Positions 1-6,186 of a stretch of DNA of 12,577 nt are shown piece by piece. The stretch spans positions 1 to 12,577 of the forward strand of contig JBQCDV010000070.1 in assembly GCA_051960855.1 (NCBI GenBank), given 5' to 3'. How positions within the stretch are numbered: position 1 is the stretch's first letter; every line of letters starts with the position of its first letter. Source of the stretch: JBQCDV01 sp051960855 (GTDB lineage Bacteria; Actinomycetota; Actinomycetes; JAJZTN01). Position numbers and translations under genes: made by a program. The notes under the pieces are model-generated. The model made no database searches. It was not told the DNA's origin and saw only the letters and a program-made list of their open reading frames with translations.

Positions 1-2026
1 CGAGGTTGAGGCCCTTGGAGATGTCCCGGGTGCCGAGGTTGGTCGTCATGATGATGACGGTGTTCTTGAAGTCCACGACCCGGCCCTGGGCGTCGGTCAG
101 GCGACCGTCCTCCAGGATCTGCAGCAGTGAGTTGAAGATGTCCGGGTGGGCCTTCTCGACCTCGTCGAAGAGGACGACCGAGAACGGCTTGCGGCGCACC
201 TTCTCCGTCAGCTGGCCACCCTCCTCGTAGCCCACGTATCCGGGCGGCGAGCCGAAGAGGCGGCTGACGGTGTGCTTCTCGCTGAACTCCGACATGTCGA
301 GGGCGATCAGGGCGTCCTCGTCGCCGAAGAGGAACTCCGCGAGCGCCTTGGACAGCTCGGTCTTACCGACACCCGTCGGTCCCGCGAAGATGAACGAGCC
401 GCCAGGACGCTTGGGGTCCTTCAGCCCGGCCCGCGTGCGACGGATGGCCTGCGAGAGCGCCTTGACCGCCTGGTGCTGCCCGATGATGCGCTTGTGGAGC
501 TCGTCCTCCATGCGCAGCAGCCGGGAGGTCTCCTCCTCGGTCAGCTTGAAGACCGGGATGCCGGTGGCAACGGCCAGAACCTCGGCGATCAGCTCCTCGT
601 CGACCTCGGCGACGACGTCCATGTCGCCGGCCTTCCACTCCTTCTCCCGCTGCGCCTTCTCCTGCAGGAGGGTCTTCTCGCGGTCGCGCAGAGACGCGGC
701 CTTCTCGAAGTCCTGCGCATCGATCGCCGACTCCTTCTCACGCCGGACGTTGGCGATCTTCTCGTCGTACTCACGCAGGTCCGGCGGCGCGGTCATGCGG
801 CGGATGCGCATGCGAGAGCCGGCCTCGTCGATGAGGTCGATTGCCTTGTCCGGGAGGAAGCGGTCGCTGATGTAGCGGTCGGCCAGGGTCGCAGCTGCGA
901 CGAGAGCGGAGTCGGTGATCGAGACGCGGTGGTGCGCCTCGTAGCGGTCGCGCAGGCCCTTGAGGATCTCGATGGTGTGGGCCAGGCTCGGCTCCGCCAC
1001 CTGGATCGGCTGGAAGCGCCGCTCGAGGGCCGCGTCCTTCTCGACGTACTTGCGGTACTCGTCGAGGGTCGTGGCTCCGATGGTCTGCAGCTCGCCACGG
1101 GCCAGCATCGGCTTGAGGATGCTCGCCGCGTCAATCGCGCCCTCGGCGGCGCCCGCACCGACGAGCGTGTGGAGCTCGTCGATGAACAGGATGATGTCGC
1201 CGCGGGTGCGGATCTCCTTGAGGACCTTCTTCAGCCGCTCCTCGAAGTCACCGCGGTAGCGGGAGCCGGCGACGAGAGCGCCGAGGTCGAGGGTGTAGAG
1301 CTGCTTGTCCTTGAGCGTCTCCGGGACCTCGCCCTTGACGATCGCCTGGGCCAGGCCCTCGACGACGGCCGTCTTGCCGACACCGGGCTCGCCGATGAGG
1401 ACGGGGTTGTTCTTGGTGCGGCGCGACAGCACCTGCATCACGCGCTCGATCTCCTTCTCGCGCCCGATGACCGGGTCGAGCTTGTTCTCGCGCGCGGCCT
1501 GCGTGAGGTTGCGGCCGAACTGGTCGAGCACCAGAGAGGTCGAGGGCGTGCCCTCGGCGGGGCCACCGGCAGTGGCGGTCTCCTTGCCCTGGTAGCCCGA
1601 GAGCAGCTGGATGACCTGCTGGCGGACCCGGTTGAGATCGGCGCCCAGCTTCACGAGGACCTGGGCGGCGACACCCTCGCCCTCGCGGATCAGGCCGAGC
1701 AGGATGTGCTCGGTGCCGATGTAGTTGTGCCCGAGCTGCAGGGCCTCGCGCAGCGAGAGCTCCAGCACCTTCTTGGCACGGGGTGTGAAGGGGATGTGCC
1801 CGCTGGGGGCCTGCTGGCCCTGCCCGATGATCTCCTCCACCTGCTGGCGCACGGCCTCGAGGGAGATCCCGAGCGACTCCAGCGCCTTGGCAGCAACACC
1901 CTCACCCTCGTGGATGAGACCCAGGAGGATGTGCTCGGTGCCGATGTAGTTGTGGTTGAGCATCCTGGCCTCTTCCTGGGCCAGGACGACCACCCGTCGG
2001 GCGCGGTCGGTAAATCTCTCGAACAT
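1..2026 (-). CDS. clpC: ATP-dependent Clp protease ATP-binding subunit ClpC (partial, C-terminus outside window)
   Basis: Hsp100/AAA+ unfoldase that feeds substrates to the ClpP peptidase in the cytosol. The 675 visible residues run in family order: two Clp N-terminal repeats (about 1-145, each with NYIGTEHILLGLI), AAA+ D1 with Walker A GEPGVGKT at 212-219 and Walker B LFIDE near 280, a UVR-like middle segment near 420-455 (the ClpC rather than ClpB type), and AAA+ D2 with Walker A GPTGVGKT near 549-556, Walker B VLFDE near 616, and sensor-1 MTTN near 660. ClpC proteins are usually about 840-850 residues, so roughly 170 are missing at the left edge. The ATG at 2026-2024 gives the standard MFERFTDRARRVV start and has a GAGGAG Shine-Dalgarno 5 bases upstream. 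It lies after lsr2, but a strong terminator and its own promoter region separate the two. Identity is certain from sequence. Confidence 0.98.
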   Translation of the reverse strand, partial: MFERFTDRARRVVVLAQEEARMLNHNYIGTEHILLGLIHEGEGVAAKALESLGISLEAVRQQVEEIIGQGQQAPSGHIPFTPRAKKVLELSLREALQLGHNYIGTEHILLGLIREGEGVAAQVLVKLGADLNRVRQQVIQLLSGYQGKETATAGGPAEGTPSTSLVLDQFGRNLTQAARENKLDPVIGREKEIERVMQVLSRRTKNNPVLIGEPGVGKTAVVEGLAQAIVKGEVPETLKDKQLYTLDLGALVAGSRYRGDFEERLKKVLKEIRTRGDIILFIDELHTLVGAGAAEGAIDAASILKPMLARGELQTIGATTLDEYRKYVEKDAALERRFQPIQVAEPSLAHTIEILKGLRDRYEAHHRVSITDSALVAAATLADRYISDRFLPDKAIDLIDEAGSRMRIRRMTAPPDLREYDEKIANVRREKESAIDAQDFEKAASLRDREKTLLQEKAQREKEWKAGDMDVVAEVDEELIAEVLAVATGIPVFKLTEEETSRLLRMEDELHKRIIGQHQAVKALSQAIRRTRAGLKDPKRPGGSFIFAGPTGVGKTELSKALAEFLFGDEDALIALDMSEFSEKHTVSRLFGSPPGYVGYEEGGQLTEKVRRKPFSVVLFDEVEKAHPDIFNSLLQILEDGRLTDAQGRVVDFKNTVIIMTTNLGTRDISKGLNL

Positions 2027-2134
2027 GGTCGCTCCTCACGAGCGGTCGGCAGGATCAGCCACGGACGCTCCGGTGCCGCTCCCCCGATGCTAGACCGAGC
2101 CCCGGGGGCAGACCGCTCTCAGTCGTACTGGGAC

Positions 2135-2161
2135 AACGGGTGGCCGTCACGGCACCATTCC
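2135..2161 (-). promoter_or_regulatory. Candidate SigR/SigH-type promoter of clpC
   Basis: On the minus strand GGAAT (2161-2157) is followed after 19 bases by GTT (2137-2135). This matches the GGAAT-N18/19-GTT pattern of the thiol-stress ECF sigma factors SigR (Streptomyces) and SigH (Mycobacterium). Clp protease genes, including clpC, are described as regulon members in those genera. The predicted transcript would start near 2125 and carry a leader of about 100 bases. The motif is short, so a chance match is possible; its position and the gene it precedes raise the odds. Confidence 0.55.
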
Positions 2162-2180
2162 TGCCCACCGCCTTGATCCG

Positions 2181-2197
2181 CTACGCCCCCAGCGAAC
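2181..2197 (-). promoter_or_regulatory. Candidate ClgR operator upstream of clpC
   Basis: The minus strand reads GTTCGCTGGGGGCGTAG. It contains the CGCY-N4-GCG core, with a following T-A-G, that I recall for the Corynebacterium glutamicum ClgR consensus. It also starts with the GTTCGCY half reported for Streptomyces ClgR, although there I recall a spacer one base longer. It is centred about 63 bases upstream of the start predicted from the SigR-like promoter, a sensible place for an activator. ClgR is the known activator of clp genes in Actinobacteria. The A/T positions of the consensus are only partly met. Confidence 0.4.
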
Positions 2198-2299
2198 GTC
2201 ACAGTGCTGTCACGGCCGCTGTCCCGAATCCTCGGGCAACGGACAGATCGGCAGAAGCGCGGCGGAACAGAAGAAGAAGGAGAAGGAGAAGAAGCGGGG

Positions 2300-2340
2300 A
2301 ACGCAGGAAGGCCGGGCGTGGCGCCCGGCCTTCCTGCGTT
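2300..2340 (-). terminator. Rho-independent terminator of lsr2
   Basis: A perfect 19-bp inverted repeat (arms 2300-2318 and 2322-2340) encloses a 3-base loop. It begins 19 bases past the lsr2 stop codon. Read on the minus strand, the hairpin is followed by CCCCGCTTCTTCTCCTTC, a pyrimidine-rich and moderately T-rich tail. Stem length and perfection make this one of the clearest elements in the window. It insulates lsr2 from clpC. Confidence 0.9.
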
Positions 2341-2359
2341 GCACCTCAGTTGCTGGAGC

Positions 2360-2710
2360 TCAGTGCGCGGCCTCGTAGGCCTCGCGAACCTCAGCGGAGA
2401 TGCGGCCGCGCTCGCTGACGTCGTAGCCGTTCTCGCGGGCCCACGCGCGGATGTCGCTCGTGGAGCCAGCGGCCGGAGCCTCCTGGCGTCCGGCACGACG
2501 GCCGGCGCCGCGGCGGCGGCCACTCGAGGAACGGCCCCCGACCCGCCGGGCCGACCCAACGTACTGCGCGAAATCGTCGCGCAGGCGCTGGGCGTTATCG
2601 GCGGACAGATCAATCTCGTAGGAGACGCCGTCCAGGGAGAACGACACCGTCTCCTCTGCCTCGCCACCGTCGAGGTCGTCTACCAGGACGACCTGGACCT
2701 TCTGGGCCAC
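2360..2710 (-). CDS. lsr2: Lsr2 nucleoid-associated protein (H-NS-like xenogeneic silencer)
   Basis: Lsr2 bridges and coats AT-rich DNA and silences acquired genes, acting as the actinobacterial counterpart of H-NS. The 116 residues show the N-terminal dimerisation domain (AQKVQVVLVDDLDGG at 2-16, then the SYEIDLS strand), a basic flexible linker rich in Arg, Ser and Gly (about 54-75), and the C-terminal DNA-binding domain with the Arg-Gly-Arg minor-groove hook at 101-103 (SERGRISAEVREAY). I chose the GTG at 2710 over an upstream in-frame ATG at 2779. It gives the family's normal N-terminus, and AGAGG sits 9 bases upstream, while the ATG falls within the predicted promoter region. It has its own promoter and a strong terminator, so it is probably monocistronic between lysS and clpC, the same order as in Mycobacterium tuberculosis. 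Confidence 0.97.
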   Translation of the reverse strand: MAQKVQVVLVDDLDGGEAEETVSFSLDGVSYEIDLSADNAQRLRDDFAQYVGSARRVGGRSSSGRRRGAGRRAGRQEAPAAGSTSDIRAWARENGYDVSERGRISAEVREAYEAAH

Positions 2711-2766
2711 GTTGTTCAACCTCTCGCTTTGGGGATGCCGCCCGAAACCCCCGTTCGGCACCGCTG

Positions 2767-2796
2767 ATAGTAGACACAAAATGCCACCACCGCTAA
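2767..2796 (-). promoter_or_regulatory. Candidate lsr2 promoter
   Basis: The minus strand has TTAGCG (2796-2791), an 18-base spacer and TACTAT (2772-2767), a good housekeeping-type -10. The start would fall near 2760, giving a leader of about 50 bases before the GTG. The surrounding bases 2765-2820 are about half A+T in an otherwise very GC-rich window. Confidence 0.5.
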
Positions 2797-2914
2797 TGCC
2801 CCCTCCTGATGAAAATGGTCCACGCCGAGCCAGTCGATCCTGACGCGGCCCCGTCTGCTCCCGCTTTTGCCCGGCGTTATCCTCTGCGCTGCTGCCAACC
2901 CCTGACGGGCGGGG

Positions 2915-4429
2915 TCACTCGGGCTTGACGAGCGGAAAGAGGATCGTCTCTCGGATTCCCAGACCTGTCAGCGTCATCAGCAGCCGGTCGATCCCCATCC
3001 CCTGACCGCCGCACGGGGGCATGCCGTACTCCAGGGCGCGAAGGAAATCCTCGTCGAGCTGCATGGCCTCGGCATCGCCGGCGCTGCGTCGGGAGGCCTG
3101 CTCCACCAGACGAGCTCGTTGTACAACAGCATCGACGAGCTCCGAATAACCCGTGCCCTGCTCGTAGCCGTTGACGTAGAGATCCCACTTCTCCACCAGC
3201 CCCGGTGTCTCCCGGTGCTGGCGCACGAGCGGCGAGGTCTCCTCGGGAAAGTCGCGGACGAACGTGGGTCGCTGCAGGGTAGGCGGCACCAGATGCTCGA
3301 ACAGCTCCTCGCCGAGCTTTCCGGGTCCCCAGGAAGGGTCGACGTCGACGCCCAGGCGCTGGGCAATTCGGGTGAGCTCCTCGAGCGACGTGTCGACGGT
3401 CACCTCCTCGCCGAGCGCCTCGGAGAGGGAGCCATAGAGCGTGATCGACGGCCAGGTACCGGAAAGGTCGAGCTCGCTGCCGTCGACATGCTTCGCGACG
3501 TGTCCCCCGAAGACCGCCTCGCAGGCCTCTTGAATGAGCTGTTGCGTGAGAAGCGCCACACCGTTGTAGTCGGAGTAGGCCTGGTAGAACTCGAGCATCG
3601 CGAATTCCGGCGAGTGGGTGCGGTCGGCGCCCTCGTTGCGGAAGTTGCGGTTGATCTCGAAGACCTTGTCGACGCCGCCGACAACGGCCCGCTTGAGGTA
3701 GAGCTCCGGGGCGATCCGCAGAAACAGGTCGATGTCGTAGGCGTTCATGTGGGTGACGAACGGCCGCGCGGTGGCCCCGCCCTGCAGCACCTGCAGCATC
3801 GGAGTCTCGACCTCGACGAAGTCGCGGCGGTGGAAGGACTCGCGCAGGCTGCGCATGACGGTGGCCCGGGTGCGCACCATGTCGCGGGCCTCGGGACGGA
3901 CGATGAGGTCGACGTAGCGCTGCCGGACGCGCGTCTCCTCATTCAGCGGGCGGTAGGTGTTGGGCAGCGGCCGCAGCGCCTTGGCCGCCATCGTCCACCG
4001 CTCGACCATGACCGACAGCTCGCCCCGTCGGCTCGTCGCCACCTCGCCCTCGACCGACACGAGGTCGCCGAGGTCCACGAGGGCCTTCCACTCGTCCAGT
4101 CGCTCCTGGCCCACGCGGTCCAGCGAGAGCATCGCCTGCAGAGTGGTGCCGTCGCCCTCCTGCAGCGTGGCGAAACAGAGCTTGCCGGTGTTGCGGCTGT
4201 TGACGATCCGCCCCGTGACGGCCGCGTACTCCCCGGCCGAGGTGTCGGTCGGCAGGTCGCCATACTTCTCGCGCAGCTCCCGCAGCGTGGCCGTCCGCGG
4301 CACGGTCACGGGGTAGGGGGCCACCCCGTCGGCCAGCATGCGCTCGCGCTTGTCGCGCCGGACCTGCATCTGCTCCGGCACGTCCTCGAACGCATCGTCG
4401 GCACTCTGGGAGGCGGGGGGGAGGGTCAC
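2915..4429 (-). CDS. lysS: Lysyl-tRNA synthetase, class II
   Basis: Charges tRNA-Lys with lysine using ATP. The 504-residue protein has an N-terminal OB-fold anticodon-binding domain (about 65-150, with GKLCFATLQEGDGTTLQ at 82-98). The class II catalytic core shows the motif 1 region FVEVETPMLQ (204-213), motif 2 FRNEGADRTHSPEFAMLEFY (263-282), the lysine-pocket segment GTGYSEL (425-431) and motif 3 GMGIDRLLMTLTG (477-489). The length is normal and the sequence closely follows M. tuberculosis LysS. Longer in-frame upstream starts exist, but they lie opposite the neighbouring methyltransferase and encode low-complexity Arg/Pro. The GTG at 4429 puts the start just before the conserved DVPEQMQVRRDKRERM stretch. 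There is no good Shine-Dalgarno. A TACCCT -10 ends 7 bases before the GTG, which points to a leaderless message. Confidence 0.97.
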   Translation of the reverse strand: MTLPPASQSADDAFEDVPEQMQVRRDKRERMLADGVAPYPVTVPRTATLRELREKYGDLPTDTSAGEYAAVTGRIVNSRNTGKLCFATLQEGDGTTLQAMLSLDRVGQERLDEWKALVDLGDLVSVEGEVATSRRGELSVMVERWTMAAKALRPLPNTYRPLNEETRVRQRYVDLIVRPEARDMVRTRATVMRSLRESFHRRDFVEVETPMLQVLQGGATARPFVTHMNAYDIDLFLRIAPELYLKRAVVGGVDKVFEINRNFRNEGADRTHSPEFAMLEFYQAYSDYNGVALLTQQLIQEACEAVFGGHVAKHVDGSELDLSGTWPSITLYGSLSEALGEEVTVDTSLEELTRIAQRLGVDVDPSWGPGKLGEELFEHLVPPTLQRPTFVRDFPEETSPLVRQHRETPGLVEKWDLYVNGYEQGTGYSELVDAVVQRARLVEQASRRSAGDAEAMQLDEDFLRALEYGMPPCGGQGMGIDRLLMTLTGLGIRETILFPLVKPE

Positions 4430-4435
4430 CCCGCA

Positions 4436-4441
4436 AGGGTA
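4436..4441 (-). promoter_or_regulatory. Candidate -10 element for leaderless lysS transcript
   Basis: The minus strand reads TACCCT at 4441-4436, matching TANNNT. The usual 7-base step places transcription at 4429, the G of the GTG start. No convincing -35 is present, which is common in Actinobacteria. It sits in the 41-base gap shared with the divergent methyltransferase gene. Confidence 0.4.
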
Positions 4442-4470
4442 TCGACGCAGCGAGAGGCGGACTGACGACG

Positions 4471-5247
4471 ATGAGCGGCGACACCGACGAGCCAGGCTGG
4501 GAGGAGCGCCGGCTCTCGTTCGGCGCACGCGCCACCGACTACGACGCCGTTCGGCCCTCGTATGCGGTGGACGCGCTGCTGTGGGCGCTCGGCCGCCCCG
4601 CGCCCGGGTTGACCGTGCTTGACCTCGGCGCAGGGACGGGCAAGGCGACCACGATCCTCGCGAACGCCGGAGCGAGCGTCCTCGCCGTCGAACCGGACCC
4701 GGGGATGCGGGCGGTCCTCCAGCGCCGAGCCGTCGACCACGCGTCCAGTGGCGGCGGAACGGTGAGCGTCCTCGAGGGCTTCGCGGAGGCGGTGCCACTC
4801 GCCGACGCCAGCGTCGACGCGGTCCTGGTCGCCCAGGCCTTCCACTGGTTCGACCGGGAGCGTGCTGTCGTGGAGATCGCCCGCGTCCTGCGACCGGGCG
4901 GCCACCTCGGCCTGGTGTGGAACCGGATGGACACCTCGGTCGCCTGGGTCGCGGAGTTCGACGCGCTGACCGGTCACACGCCGCGGGTGGGAGACAGCGG
5001 GCCACCCGACGAGCTGGGCGCGCCGTTTCTGCCCGACGACTCCCGCGACTGGCCGAATGTCCTGCGCCTGACCCCCGACGGTCTCGTGCAGCTCGCGGCC
5101 ACGTTCTCGTGGGTCGCACGCAACCGGCGGCAGGAGGCGATCCTGCGCGACGTCGAGCGCCTCGCAGCGAGCCTCCCGACGGTGGACGGGCGCATCGAGA
5201 TGTCGTGGCGGACGGGCGTGTGGCGCTACTCGCACGCCGCCCGGTAG
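4471..5247 (+). CDS. Class I SAM-dependent methyltransferase (Methyltransf_11 type)
   Basis: Predicted cytosolic S-adenosylmethionine-dependent methyltransferase of unknown substrate, 258 residues. Visible features are the N-terminal FGARATDYDAVRPSY (18-31) typical of this small-molecule methyltransferase group, glycine-rich motif I VLDLGAGTGKAT (49-60), the acidic ribose-binding end of beta-2 in LAVEPDPGM (71-79), motif III around AVLVAQAFHWFD (117-128) and motif post-III ARVLRPGGHLGLVWN (137-151). The AQAFHWF element is common in biotin/quinone/trans-aconitate-like methyltransferases but does not give the substrate. The start ATG is 41 bases from the divergent lysS GTG. The best Shine-Dalgarno, GAGAGG at 4451-4456, is rather far from it (about 14 bases). 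It converges on the DUF2520 gene with only 19 bases between stop codons. It occupies the place where panC/panD/coaX stand in related genomes. Confidence 0.9.
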   Translation: MSGDTDEPGWEERRLSFGARATDYDAVRPSYAVDALLWALGRPAPGLTVLDLGAGTGKATTILANAGASVLAVEPDPGMRAVLQRRAVDHASSGGGTVSVLEGFAEAVPLADASVDAVLVAQAFHWFDRERAVVEIARVLRPGGHLGLVWNRMDTSVAWVAEFDALTGHTPRVGDSGPPDELGAPFLPDDSRDWPNVLRLTPDGLVQLAATFSWVARNRRQEAILRDVERLAASLPTVDGRIEMSWRTGVWRYSHAAR

Positions 5248-5266
5248 ACCCGCGTCCCCCGGCGAC

Positions 5267-6166
5267 TTACCCGCGCTCGGAGAGGGCGTCGAGCAGGGCG
5301 GCAGCCTGCTCGGTCGAGAGCCGGCCAGCGGCGAGGGCACGGTCGGCGGTGAGCCGCGCCAGTGCCACGTAGGCGCGCTGGGAGGTCGGCGAGACCCGTC
5401 CCAGCTCGCGAACGTGAGCCGCGACGGTCTCCGCGTCTGCGAGCGAGGCCGGTCCGGTCAGGCCAAGGTCGCCGGCGCGCAGACCCTGGTCCAGGGCGGC
5501 CCCGAGCAGCGGGCCGAGCATCCGTCCTGGCTCCTGGACGCCCGCACGGCGCAGCAGGTCCTGCGTCTCGGCCACCAAGGTGACCAGATGGGAGGCGCCG
5601 CCGGTCAGCGCGGCGTGGTAGAGCGGACGGCGCTCCTCGTCGACCCACTCCGGCTCGCCGCCCATCTCGAGGACCAGCGCCTCCGCGGCGGGACGCAGCG
5701 GCGCAAGGGTCGTCACACCGAAGGTCACTCCGCTCAGGCGCGCGAGGTCCACGGCGGTCCCGGTGAAGGTCAGGACCGGGTGCAGGGCCAGCGGCAGGGC
5801 CCCCACGCGTGTCGCCGGCTCCAGGACGCCGATGCCGTAGCGGCCGCTGGTGTGCACGAGCAGCTGCCCGGGCGGTATCGCCTGCGCCGCGGCCGCCCCC
5901 CGGACGATTTCCGGAAGCTCCTGCTCGGGAACGGTGAGCAGCACCAGCTCAGCCCGCTCAAGCACGTCATACGGCGACACGACGGGGACGCCGGGCAGCA
6001 GCTCCTCGAGGCGCCTGCGGCTGGAGACGGACACCCCGCTTGCGGCGACGACCGTGTGACCCGACCGGGCCAGCGCCGCTCCCAGCACCGCCCCGACCCG
6101 TCCGGCGCCCACCACCCCGACGCCCAGCCGGGCAGGCCGGTCAGCCGGTGACAGCGGGTCGGTCAT
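5267..6166 (-). CDS. Rossmann-like and DUF2520 domain-containing protein
   Basis: A 299-residue putative NAD(P)-binding protein. The N-terminal Rossmann fold has GVVGAGRVG at 17-25 and VLLTVPEQELPE near 75-86. A linker strand, LALHPVLTFTG (126-136), is typical of the family. The C-terminal DUF2520 helical domain carries YHAALTGGASHLVTL (183-197) and LTGPASLADAETVAAH (236-251). The fold resembles 6-phosphogluconate/ketopantoate-reductase-like dehydrogenases, but no reaction is established. In many Actinobacteria this gene sits directly before panC; here panC is missing and the gene stands alone on the minus strand. Its ATG at 6166 lies 9 bases after a TAGGGT -10 element shared with the divergent methyltransferase. 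No Shine-Dalgarno is visible. In the last conserved segment the usual Arg-Gly-Asp reads Leu-Ala-Asp, from memory of the family. Confidence 0.92.
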   Translation of the reverse strand: MTDPLSPADRPARLGVGVVGAGRVGAVLGAALARSGHTVVAASGVSVSSRRRLEELLPGVPVVSPYDVLERAELVLLTVPEQELPEIVRGAAAAQAIPPGQLLVHTSGRYGIGVLEPATRVGALPLALHPVLTFTGTAVDLARLSGVTFGVTTLAPLRPAAEALVLEMGGEPEWVDEERRPLYHAALTGGASHLVTLVAETQDLLRRAGVQEPGRMLGPLLGAALDQGLRAGDLGLTGPASLADAETVAAHVRELGRVSPTSQRAYVALARLTADRALAAGRLSTEQAAALLDALSERG

Positions 6167-6170
6167 GACG

Positions 6171-6186
6171 CGTCACCCTAGTGACG
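6171..6186. promoter_or_regulatory. Shared divergent promoter/palindrome between DUF2520 and MidA-like genes
   Basis: A perfect 6-bp inverted repeat, CGTCAC-CCTA-GTGACG, spans 6171-6186. Within it the same bases can act as a -10 on both strands: CACCCT (6174-6179) reading right, with a start 7 bases on at the GTG 6186, and TAGGGT (6180-6175) reading left, with a start at about 6168-6166, at or next to the DUF2520 ATG. The two predicted starts are about 18-20 bases apart. The palindrome could also be an operator. No -35 elements are clear because both would lie in coding sequence. Confidence 0.4.

Larger units (their letters stand above)
2027..2359. other. Regulatory gap between lsr2 and clpC
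   Basis: This 333-base stretch holds no gene I can support. Going leftward (the direction of transcription) it contains the lsr2 terminator hairpin, a purine-rich flank read as T/C-rich on the minus strand, a ClgR-like inverted site, a SigR/SigH-like -35/-10 pair, a roughly 100-base untranslated leader and the clpC ribosome binding site. Open frames crossing it on both strands are arginine/proline-rich, have no family resemblance, and run into lsr2 or clpC out of frame. Confidence 0.75.

Noticed and set aside
2087..2092. TAGCAT as the -10 of a housekeeping clpC promoter
   Set aside because: No acceptable -35 at 16-19 bases upstream (CGGTCT at 17); kept only as a possible second promoter.
146..2176. 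A 676-codon open frame on the plus strand opposite clpC
   Set aside because: Leu/Asp/Arg-rich translation with no family resemblance, antisense to an unmistakable ClpC; a typical high-GC shadow frame.
2711..2779. Lsr2 start at the upstream ATG (2779)
   Set aside because: It would add 23 residues absent from the family and place the start before the predicted transcription start; GTG 2710 gives the normal N-terminus with an Shine-Dalgarno.
2898..2915. Hairpin overlapping the lysS stop as a terminator
   Set aside because: Only a 5-bp stem with an 8-base loop and no following T-run; too weak to call.
3119..4465. A 448-codon open frame on the plus strand opposite lysS
   Set aside because: It mirrors lysS codons, has biased composition and no recognisable domain; lysS motifs are complete on the other strand.
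4430..5119. A 230-residue N-terminal extension of LysS
   Set aside because: The upstream part is low-complexity Arg/Pro sequence opposite the methyltransferase gene; LysS is complete at the normal 504 residues from GTG 4429.
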